From NCBI GenBank assembly GCA_958496175.1, contig OY292276.1, forward strand, positions 53,147,080-53,211,079: a stretch of 64,000 bases of DNA, in the 5' to 3' direction. The stretch is from Sisyra terminalis. Its lineage: Eukaryota; Arthropoda; Insecta; Neuroptera; Sisyridae. A program made the translations under genes and the position numbers. Positions 24,216-35,400 of this stretch are shown here, piece by piece (position 1 is the first letter of the stretch; each line of letters begins with the position of its first letter). The notes under the pieces were generated by a model that was not told where the DNA came from, did not search any database, and saw only the letters and a list, made by a program, of their open reading frames with translations.

Positions 24216-26829
24216 TGATATTATTACTTATCACTTTCTACAAAAATGATTTGGAAAATTCAATGCTAAATTAATTAATATTCAGTGAAAATATTAATTT
24301 AAACAACATGATCTAGATTTAAGTCAAATTAAATTATAAAGGAAAAAAAAGAGCTTTCGCCTAAAGAATCTCATCTTTTTCAGCTTAAAAACATTTCTTG
24401 AAACTCAGTCCTTACAATTAATTAACAATAATTATTTTTGGTATTTTCTCGTTTTGAAATTCGATACACACATGCTTGGATTACAGAGAAGTAAAGTAAT
24501 TGGGGAATTGTATGAAAAAAAATCCGTTTATATCCAGGAAATTGAATGTTTCGCCGTTCATTATATATATAGGAAAAATCGGATTTTTGAAATTAAATTT
24601 TAAGTTTATGCTGATATGATTATCGAGTTTGTTGACCCAGCAAATCATTATCTTATCGTACAATTGTTTCATTTATGTCGTGTCTACGTAAGTAAGACTG
24701 TCTTTAAAAATTATTTTATTACAGTTTTCTACTTGGAAACCGTAAACAATAATATTTTCTTGTTGGGTAACAAAGGTTTTTGAAGATTTCTGTTCTAATT
24801 TTATAGGTAAAAATAAATTGACGATCTTAGTACTTGGCACTTACGTACTTCATGTTTACATTGAATGAGATTTGGTATATTTTTATTTATAATATTTGCA
24901 AATAATTCCAATAGATAAATATTTATGTATTATTGTAGGGTGAATTATTGTAGATCAAAGGGATGATTTGAAATCCAAGTCTCAGTTGTAATTTCTTTAA
25001 AAATCTTTGAAAGTTATGATTAAGTCATTTGAATTGTTAATAATTGTTAGATTTCTAGAAACAGACCAATGGAGATTGGAAAAAAAAATAGAATAATGAA
25101 ATTGATTTATTTCCTGCTTAAAAAACGAGATGCCCCAGAAATCGTTCGCCATAAATCTAATGATGATAGCGAAAATGTCACACGATATTGTTTACATTAT
25201 TTTCTTTTTCCTTTTTTTTTTTGAAATATTATTTAAAACTTTATAAACAGCTCGGCGTTATTCACTTAAAATAAAATAATCGCAACATATTTATATCAGG
25301 ACAAATAACCTATAACCCTCAGCACTATGGAAAGTTTGCCAAGCCTAAATTATTACGAAGGTATCATTGAACTCAAATATCAAGATTTTTTTTCTTCTCC
25401 TTTCCCCATCATTTACTTGTTTTTTGTTCATTTTTTATAATTCAAGATCAATCTCATAGTATTATAGTACGCATTGCACGCTCTTGGTGAATGTACAGAA
25501 TTTTGTTTTCAATATTAATTGTTGTACACATGTAAATTGATAACATGCATTTATCATTTAATTTAAGTTAGGCCTCTTTTGCGTTTTGCTATATTTTTTT
25601 TTTTGGGTAAATTAACATAAAAAATTTCAAAGCATTTTTGTAAAACCACGAAAATTATTTTTTAAGCGTAGCTTCTAGATAAAAATTTCCATTAAAATGG
25701 CAAATATCAGTCATAAAAATTGTACTCAATTAAACCGCGTGGAGTTTTGAAATAAAAATAAATAAAATAAAATAGAATCCATCAATCAGAAATCTCAATA
25801 CTTAGGTCATATCCGGCCTTTAAGGGTTATCACTTATTGAATGTGTGCTTTCGAGAAATTAAAGAGTGAAATTTTTCTTTTGATATCTATTGAGAAAACT
25901 AATTAATTCTAATATTGTAATATTTTTAGGCTTAAGTATCAATAAATCTTTGCTACGCTGTTGAACCATAAAAAATCAGTGTTGTATTTAAAGAGTTAGA
26001 AAACTACGAAACCATAATAAATAATTCTCAATTAATTTAGCTTCTCAAATAATTTGAGAAGCTAAATTTAGTACAAATTTATAATTAATTTTAGTACTGA
26101 TACTCAAGTTTCATTTTAATAAACAGTTATAAATTTCATGCAAGAAGTTTGATGATAATTTCCCACTTATTGTTTCACAAATATTTTTTTTTTTTTTGGA
26201 ATTCATAGAATAAATTTAAAACAACTTTTTGTCCTCTTTATCTCTTATTACAAATTAAGAAATGTTTGCCACTATTATAGAATTTAATTCAATAAAAACT
26301 AGCTGGAGGATTTACAATTACTAAATAAACATTTTAACGTTAAATTTTTGACATTCTATAAAGGACAATTGAAAGAAATGATATTTTATACCTTTTTTAA
26401 TAGTTCTTTTTGGATAGGTGGTACTTTTTCTTCAAAATTAGATAATATTTCGTTAAAGACTTCTTCCGAAAACACATATACCTATTTCATTTAAAAAGTT
26501 ATCGAATTAAAACCAAATTGTTTCTAAAGTTCTACAAGAAATTTTATTATTTGGGTAACCAGAAGGTAATCTCGTTTATTAACATACAAATAAACATAAA
26601 ATTTTGTTAAAAATTTTGATTTTAAAACAATGATATATCCAGCCTCATTAGTATCAACGTTTTGATTTCTAGAGTGCAACTTTTTAATGCTAAATTAGTA
26701 AAAATCAATTGATTACTAAAGAAAATATCCAAAAAAATTACATTTTGATTATCACATAAGCTATCAATTTTTATACTTTAAGTAAATGTTGTAATAATTG
26801 AAATAAAGGGAAATCCGATGGAATAATAC
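24216..26829. other. AT-rich, no supported gene
   Basis: A perfect 14-bp inverted repeat with a 3-base spacer at 26036-26066 (TTTAGCTTCTCAAA/TTTGAGAAGCTAAA) is the only structure noted. Confidence 0.5.
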
Positions 26830-27086
26830 TGGACGATTATAGTAGGAAAGACAATATCACCGTCTACCCTTTAATTTAGTAGTTCTTTCCGGGGCTTTCT
26901 TCTACAGGAATCTTGTATTATTGTGTTGCAGCATAGAAATTTCTTTGCTAACAGTTCTTGGGCTCTTTTGGGTATTTAGGTGATCGACTGATATTGATTA
27001 GGATTATTTGACAACTCTTCGACTATCTGATATACATTTGGCATAATTTTTTCCTTTAACTTCTTATCAGTTAAATTTTTTGCCAT
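26830..27086 (-). mobile_element. N-terminal relic of an IS630/Tc1-type transposase
   Basis: The minus strand starts MAKNLTDKKLKEKIMPNVYQ and continues IVEELSNNPN, with later degraded pieces (RAQELLAKK, RRKPRKELL, RVDGDIVFP) in the order expected for the helix-turn-helix and linker of an insect transposase-like family. There are stops after residue 38. The DDE part is absent. Assignment is by pattern memory only. Confidence 0.4.
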
Positions 27087-29188
27087 TTTTTGTTGGTACT
27101 ACATGGCGAAATTAAAATTATCGAATTTTAACTTTAAAACTTATTTGGTATTAATGGAAATTAAAATCATTCACTTAGATAAACATTGAACATGTTTTTA
27201 GTAATAACTATGCAATGCTACCCTGTGAAACTCGAAGAGTATACAATACCAAATTTGTATTCTTTCGGGTTTTTGGTTTAACCATTTCAATATAAATTTC
27301 GGAATGATAAATATTATGTAACTTTTTGAAAGTAATAAGTCATTCTTATCATAAAATGTCTTTAGTACCACTTTAAAATAACTTCTAAGCAAATAAATGG
27401 CAATTGAATGAATATTGGTTTAAAAAAGAAATTATTTTCCGGTACATCTAATATAAAGATATAAGAAAACTCTTTGATTCAATAGCTAATTCAATTTTAT
27501 TATCTTAGTAAAATGATGAAACTCAAAAAAAGACAGGGTAAAATGAAAACTTAAAATTATATGAAGACTATATACGAAGGGCATTGAGACCACCCAAAAA
27601 ATTTGGTTCAACAATATCTTTCCATTTGTATAAATAAAAAAAGTTTAAATTTTCACATATTTGTTAGAAAATATCACATATGAATAGGTACCCGAGAAAA
27701 AATTATATGCAATAATATAAAGCCATAATATATCAACTTGATTCTACCACTATTCTTAAAGAAATATCTTAAATATAAACAAAAAAATCGAATAAAGCAA
27801 TCGAGAAAAATACTTTATAGGTACGTGGGTCCAAATAAAATACTAAGATTTTGGGAAAATGTTGATATCTTTTTTAATTAGTATTACTGAAAAATATTAA
27901 TAAGTAATACCATAAGGTAATAATATGATTTAGGGATTAATTTAGCATTTTTTTAAGAAAAAATAAATGCTTTATAGCTTTGTAAAATCATTAAGAAAAT
28001 AATATATGGAGGTATATAAAATAGGTATATATAAATATTTCAGGTAAGTATTTTCTCGTAACTTTTAATAGGCTTAGTATATTAAATTCGGTGAAGAATT
28101 CGATGAGTCTGTAGTTAATATGAATAAAATAATTTAAGTAATGCAAAAACGGTACACACATTTCAATGCAAAAAACGCTAGCCAATGGAATTGCGAGATT
28201 TAAAGAGGTTCATTTGTTTTGATTGTTGAAAATTTAAAAATTTCACAAAACCACTCCCACAAACCATTCCAATGCATATACGAATACGTGTGCAGTGTAC
28301 CTACTACTTGCAACGCTTTGAACACTGTCGTTTCTCGGGGCTTATCGATACTTGAATTACAATCAAAGGGTTAGTTTTACAAATATAAAAAGCCAAAAAA
28401 AATAAATTAAGTTTGTTTTGTTGGAAAAAAATTGCCTTAAAACTGAATGAATGAATGTTATTACATGTTATTACTGAATGAATATTACACTAGAATATTA
28501 TTACAACTAAGAGTAATAATATAATGAATATTGTAGGAACATTGCGATAGTGACCTTTTAATTATTCGAATGAAAATTAAATAAAATGCCTTCTTGATTA
28601 AAAAAATTATAGTAATAAGAATAGTCATAATAAATTAATAATTTGAAATATTTGTTTAAAATTATAGAAAAAATAGTATATGAAATTGGTAAAAATATTC
28701 AGAGGACTAGGATCAAATAATAATCATAATAAAGTAAATGAAATTATTTATTAAGAGTGAAAACTTCTTAAGCATTGTTGCAACTTAATGAAACAAAAAA
28801 GTGACATTTAAAAGAGGTAAACATATAAATTTATATGATTTAACGAAGGAGAGAATGAAATAGAAAACATAGCAATGATTCTTATTTGTGTATGCGTCAG
28901 CATATTTTACTGCTTGGAAATAGTCGTCCTAACAACCGTTGTGAATTGTGTATTGTTTACATAAACATTTCATTAAGTTAATAAAAACATTTTTAAAGTA
29001 TGTCGAAAACGAATGCAGAATATTGTCGTGATTGAAAAAGAAAAGAAAAGAAAACTGGAAGACTAAAAAAACCACCAAAAGCTCATCAACAAAAGTTTAA
29101 TAAAATACTCACCAGAGGTATTACAAATTCTTAACAAGATAAAACTTCGAAGATTTTAAGTGGAAATTTTAATGTTAATATTGTATTA
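27087..29188. other. AT-rich; second copy of the CCAAT module
   Basis: 28179-28245 repeats the module at 10000-10067 (GCCAATGGAATTGCG, TTGTTTTGATTGTTGAAAAT). The AATACTAAGAT block near 27840 also resembles 9355, so the two regions may be old paralogues. No gene could be placed. Confidence 0.35.
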
Positions 29189-30090
29189 TTAGGTTATTCG
29201 GAAAGTATTTTTTTTTTGTGAAAATGAAAGGCAATTTTCGTAGTGAATAAATATTTTATTAAATTATATATTGGCCATTCTGGTTTAATAACTTTTGCCA
29301 TTTTTCTGGCTGTAGTATGATTTTTTACTGAAAAAATTTTTGCTCAAAAACTGTTTTTGGGGGATTTTTGACTTCCTCATTTGAAGTAAAATTTTTACCA
29401 TCTAAAAAATTTTGCAGTGGTCAAAACCAATAATAAACCGAAGATGCCAGATTTGTAGAATATGATGGGTATGAGATTTTATTCCATTCAAGTTGTAAAA
29501 GCTTTTGGGAGGGCACAAAACTTGTATGAGGTCAAAATTCTCCCCATAAAAACATAGGGAACCCATATATCGGGATTCGAGGTTAATCGTAGGCGTTTCA
29601 AGTGGGTCATTACCAATTAAATTTGGTAAATTTTACCTTTTACCGATTTCACGTGCTGTTATTCACCGATTTGCATCAACAAATGTTTTCATTGTGACTT
29701 GATCAACTTCAACCGGTCTTCCAGACCGTGATGCATCTTCAACATCAAAATTGCCGACGAAATTTTACAAACTAGTTTTGGCACTGGCGTGCTACCAATA
29801 CATCTTCTGCATATACATCGGTTAATATTTTCTTGATTGAACAACATTTTACCTTTTCCATGGTGAAAAAGTAATATATGAGGAAAATTCTGGTTTTTGC
29901 TCTCCATATTTAAAAGTACACGCACCAAAAACTATTGCGTAGAATCACTTGAGCTTTTTCACATACAAGCCTTGTTATATTAGCTCTCAAACCATACAAT
30001 GATTATACGGCTTAATTATAAAATGAGTGCAAAAAAATGCAATTAAATCTTTTGTCGGGAAAAAACGAAATTACTTTCCGAACAACCCAA
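29189..30090 (-). mobile_element. internally deleted mariner with TIRs and TA duplication
   Basis: TIRs TTAGGTTATTCGGAAAGTA and TACTTTCCGAACAACCCAA are flanked by TA. On the minus strand a 79-codon frame (29928-29689) begins MVRVLLNMESKNQNFPHILL and matches the N-terminal region of mariner transposase. After KSQ the sequence jumps to the C-terminal part (WVPYVF, then IFRW/KFYF-like and PEKWQK-like pieces in other frames). The catalytic core is deleted, so the element is non-autonomous at 902 bp. Confidence 0.85.
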
Positions 30091-32041
30091 TAGATACAAC
30101 AAATTCATTATAAAAATGTCTAGAAATCGCACTGTACCAATAACAAGATCAAAAACAGTAATTCACGATACATTACGTAATTATGAGTAATTTTCGATCA
30201 TCCAGCTATGATTGGCTGTTGGTGGGAAAGCTCTCTTTATATTTAATGCATTGCTTTTTGTGCATTTGAATTTTCAAAATTTTTATGTAGAATTAACATT
30301 TTTTATTCTATAACTCGTAAGTAATTAAGTTATAAGGGATTAAACATTTGAATTGTGAAAAATCGATGGTAATAATTATGATAGAAGTTAAATTTAAAAT
30401 GAAGCAATTTTGTAATTATAGTGAAAGTAATTTTGTTTATAGATAAGTCTAATTTACATTTTATATCATAGAAATTTGGATTCAAACACAAAAGGAACCA
30501 AAATTACAAAGATTGGGAAACATTTTACGGATAAAAAAACCTTATTTTAACTAAAAAGTTCAGAAAAACATTTTCAATATTTTCTCGGCAACCTATCTCA
30601 CTATTTTGTACGTTGTATTGCATGAATATTGCGTGGCTGCTTGAAATTATTTCCCAACGGATGCATACCTAATTATTTTTCCTGGTAAATGAATTCTATT
30701 ATTATTACTTACATAAAAACAAATTATATTATGTTTTACCATCCTAAAACATTGCATAGTCTCCATCAATAAAAATGGGTCAAAACATCCTAATCTATGA
30801 CAATTGTCATCAAGAATAAATAAATTCAATCAATATAGAAATTTTATCCAATTCCAAAGATATAACTTTTCTAATTAAATTAACAACCTACTTTAATTTT
30901 CAATTTATTGTCTTATCAATTGTGATAAATAAGATCACGTTCCATTCACGAGATTAGTTATTAAATTTCCTAATTAGAACAGTATTTTTTTTTCTTTAAT
31001 TTAAAAATTGGTAATGAGAGAAAAAATTTGTACAAATTTGTGGTTTGGTCCATTAATTGAAGTTTAATCTTACAGTTTAATATAAATTGAGATTATAGTT
31101 TCCTTTTTTTAATTATACTTTTCCAAATGTAGGCGTCTATTGCATCGGAAAATTACAATTTGTAGTTTTTTTCCAGACCCACACGCTAGAATGGATAATT
31201 AGATTGCTAACATTATTTATAAAATTATACTGTACAAATTATCAATTACTATCAAAATATTATCTTTGAACAATAACAAATGCAATGATTGCAATACAAA
31301 TATGTAATACTATGAAAAAATGCTTAGTTTTCAAACTTATTTGTAGCTTTTTCCAAAACATTCTCAAGAATGCGATAGTAAAAATGTAATATTAAATTAA
31401 CTATTATCTATATATAATTGTAAAAATAATGACAAAAAGAGTGATGCAATATTTATTAAATTTAACAATTAAAAATGATTAGTTTATAAACAATTTTTTT
31501 TAAGAATTTCATTCTTAAAATTATAGACCAGAGACTCATGAAAAATAAATAAAAATACAGTTTTTTATTTAATTGGATTATGCCAAGGATAAATGAACAG
31601 CAACTGTAAAAAATATGTCTCATGTACAGCAGATGACCCATTGAATGATAGCGATAACAATATTGTGGTTTATAGTTTAAACTACGCTATTTTTCACAAG
31701 CTATTTATTTTAAATACTAATTAATAGTACTGAAATGTGAGCATTTCTTCAAAATACTCACAATTTTGATAAGATCCATCATTTTTCCTCAAAAAAGCAA
31801 TGTTTGTCTAGTTGTAGCTTATTTATTGCAGTTTATTTTATAATATTTTTATTATGTTTGAGATATCGAATATTGGTAAAAAATCATGGGATTATTCCTG
31901 TGTTTATTGCTAAATAATTGGTTATATTTAAACTTTACAATTGACCTTTGATGATCTGATAAGAAATTATGTTTTCATTTTATGAGATGATAAAAAATTG
32001 GCGCCTATTACAATGCGTTATTTGAATTTTGTAACTATCAA
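30091..32041. other. AT-rich 3' flank of the protease gene
   Basis: No frame, repeat or terminal repeat that I can support. Confidence 0.5.
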
Positions 32042-32047
32042 TTTATT
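32042..32047 (-). terminator. poly(A) signal of the protease gene
   Basis: AATAAA on the minus strand about 45 bp past the stop codon. A second AATAAA at 32082-32087 lies only a few bases past the stop. Either would give a very short 3' UTR. Confidence 0.5.
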
Positions 32048-32090
32048 TCTCAATCGTAATGGAAAATATATATCAATAAGTTTTATTCAT

Positions 32091-32428
32091 TCAACTCCAA
32101 ACAATACCCTCGATCCATGGAACATAGTAGGAAACGCGGCTGTAAATTGCCGGTGAATTTTTAAAGCCGCAAAATTTCCCGAATGAAGTTACTCCGGTTA
32201 AACTGTACATGCATTCCGGTTGAGTTAAGACGATTTGTAGTGGTCCTCCTGAGTCGCCTTGGCAAGTGTCTTTGCCTCCGGCTAATTCACCGGCACATAA
32301 CATTGACGAATGAATTCCATCACCAAGAGCTCCGGTATCAATTTCTTTTTTATAAGTGCTGCTACATTCGTTACTGTCAATGTTATTGAGTGTTACCTTC
32401 ATTAGATCCTTACTTCCCTCAGATGAAT
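32091..32428 (-). CDS. protease exon 5 (catalytic Ser, C-terminus)
   Basis: 338 bp, acceptor TATTTGCAG|ATTC. It holds [20 protein letters not shown] (Asp259 of the S1 pocket, Ser265) and ends [12 protein letters not shown], the usual C-terminus of the group. The stop TGA is at 32091-32093. Confidence 0.93.
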
Positions 32429-35400
32429 CTGCAAATATAAAGAATATTGTAATTTAAATTATGACACTTATAAATCGGTTACAATAAAACCGCCTTGCAC
32501 TTTCAACTATGATAAATATTTATTCCATATCGTAAATCTCTTCTTTTTGATTCACCGCTAAATATATTTATAAGGATGATTCAAAAAAAATAAAATATTT
32601 TTTCTTGCAAACAGGCTGAAAAGTTTTGTTTTGTCGTAAAAAGACACCAGTTAAAATTTCAGCTCTTAATATTAATATTAAGGTTGTCCTCATCGCATTT
32701 TTTTATTTCCCATAAGAATAACATGGGAAAAATTACTTTTACTTCTTCTGATTTTTATACCGTTCAAACGACTATTTAAATAATGAATCTCTTCTATGAT
32801 CTTTATAGAAAATTAAACGCTCTACAAAAAAGGACTGATAACATTTTTTGATTAGTCCGTGTGTTCAAAAGTTATTCAAGATCAAAGTTCAATTCTTTAA
32901 AAATTTGATCGAATTTTGTATATTATACCAAAACTGTTGGTTTAAGTGTTAAATTAGGAGTCAAATTTTTTATCAAACATGAATTTGATTTGTGAGAGAT
33001 GTCATCAAATTATTTTTTTTTATTAAATTTTACAAGTTACATCCTTTTAAAAATTTATTTTGCCGAATTTGATTTAAAAAATAACTATCATCAAAATACT
33101 ATATTGATTTTAATATGAGTAATCTTCTCGATTTAAGTTTTTCCTTGAATGCTCGTTTTTAGAATAACGTTCATGAATTTCCGCTTAAAAATTTCAGTAT
33201 TTTTTCTTCAGTCGCTCTCAAAATTAATTATAATTTCAAATACAAATGACTAATTTTTTCATTTGAATTTTCTTCGATAAACACGATCTTTTTTGCGCTT
33301 TGTCGATAAATCATTACTTTTCAATAGTTAATTTTTAATTTTTCAATAGAGTAATAATTCTAGCTAAACTTATTAATAAATAAATACAGTGAAAATTAAC
33401 AAAATCATAGAATGAAAATGTATTTTTTTTTTGCAAAATAAATCTTTAAAAAGATGTAAATTGTAGAATTTAATAAAAAAAAATCATTTGTTGACATCTC
33501 TCACAAATCAAATTCATGTTTGATAAAAAATTTGACTCCTATTTTAACACTGAAGCCAACAGTTTTGGTATAATATACAAAATTCGATCAAATTTTTAAA
33601 GAATTGAACTTTGATCTTGAATAACTTTTGAACACATGGACTAATCAAAAAATGTTATCAGTCCTTTTTTGTAGAGCGTTTAATTCTCTATAAAGATCAT
33701 AGAAGAGATTTATTGTTTAAATAGTCGTTTGAACGGTATAAAAATCAGAAGAAGTAAAAGTAATTTTTCCCATGTTATTCTTATGGGAAATAAAAAAATG
33801 CGATGAGGACAACCTTAATATTAATATTAAGAGCTGAAATTTTAACTGGTGTCTTTTTACGACAAAACAAAACTTTTCAGCCTGTTTGTAAGAATAAATT
33901 TTTTTTTTATTATCTTTTGAATCACCTAAAATTTATATATTTTATATACAGGTGCCTCAAATCGAGATTTCGAAAATCATTAAAACATATTCAGGAGATC
34001 ATATGCACAGCTTTATCTTTTACTTAATTTTGTATTTTTAAGAACATCCCGGATCTTTATCGTCAAAACAAGAAAACCCAATAAAGTGGGTCATATTTGG
34101 GGAAAAAAACGTGCTCATATTGGATGCCATCGAAAGCAAACTGGACGAATTTAAATTATTGGCCTCTTGACAAAGGAACGGGGTATCCTGATCTAAAGGA
34201 TCTTTTCGGGAAACCGACATTGCCGGAAGAAAAAAGTACATTTAATTGTTAACTAATGAAACGTATAACAGAAACCAGAATCTAATAAAAATGGACAAAG
34301 CCATTGGACAAGCACCAATGCAAAAATAGCACCTCATCGAAGAATTTGCGAACTGGTAATGATCTTAATCGTTAGGTCTTCGTTAGGTCAGTTAAGGTTC
34401 GAAATTTTTTTCGTTAGGTCTCCTATAGTTTTTATATAAATAATTGTTAAAATTTTGCATAAAAAATGTGCATGTTAGCATCTCATTTAAAAGGAAACTA
34501 ATTTATTTTGATGTTTTTGCATTCTTTATCGTAAGGTCCGTATTGGTCCATCAAAGGGTCTAATAGGATCCACATGGCGAGTTGGCCCCCAAATAGGAAC
34601 CTATATCGAAATTTATGTGAAAATATCGGCTAGATATACCAACATATTTCATATACTTTTCGCGACCACATTCCTCTTTGACCTTGAGGTATGGGCAAAA
34701 ATGTCCCCCCGCATAGCTATTTTTCAAAGTTATATATCTCAAAAACTAATTGAGCTAGAGAAGTGAAACCAATGCGAGGCTTTAGATTATTTTACAGAGT
34801 ATATCATACATTTTTTTGAAGTTCTTAGAAAAAAATAATATTTTATTTGTTTTTTGGATTTTTTTGTATAATTTTTTTTTTCTAAAAATTTCAAAAAAAT
34901 ATATGATATTCTCTGTAAAATAATCTAAAGCCTCGCATTGGTTTCACTTCTCTAGCTTAATTAGTTTTTGAGATATTTAACTTTGAAAAATAGCCATGCG
35001 AGGGGACATTTTTGCCCATATCTCAAGATCAAAGAGGAATTTGGTCGCGAAAAGTACATAAAATGTGTTTGTATGTCAAGCCGATATTTTAACATTAATT
35101 TCGATAAAAGTTCCTAATTGGGGTCAACTCGCCATGTGGATCCTGCTAGACCCTTTGTTATCATATTATTTGTTTTACTTATTTTATTAGTAATTTTAAA
35201 TTAATTAAAATTACTGCATGCGCATATTGTTTTTGTTTCTAACATAGCGCGAAATTTAAATTCTTCCTTTCATGTATAGAAGAAGCACGCATTAATCATC
35301 CTATACAATATTATTCCCATTTTCGAAAATATTCCGCAATGACGACCAAGTGTTTTTTACTCGATTGCGAAATTGCGTTAATAGATTAAATGGCGTAAAT

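Noticed and set aside
34038..34241. 67-codon minus-strand frame in the protease intron
   Set aside because: No motif, no splice context fitting the protease; the chymotrypsin fold is already complete from the five exons.
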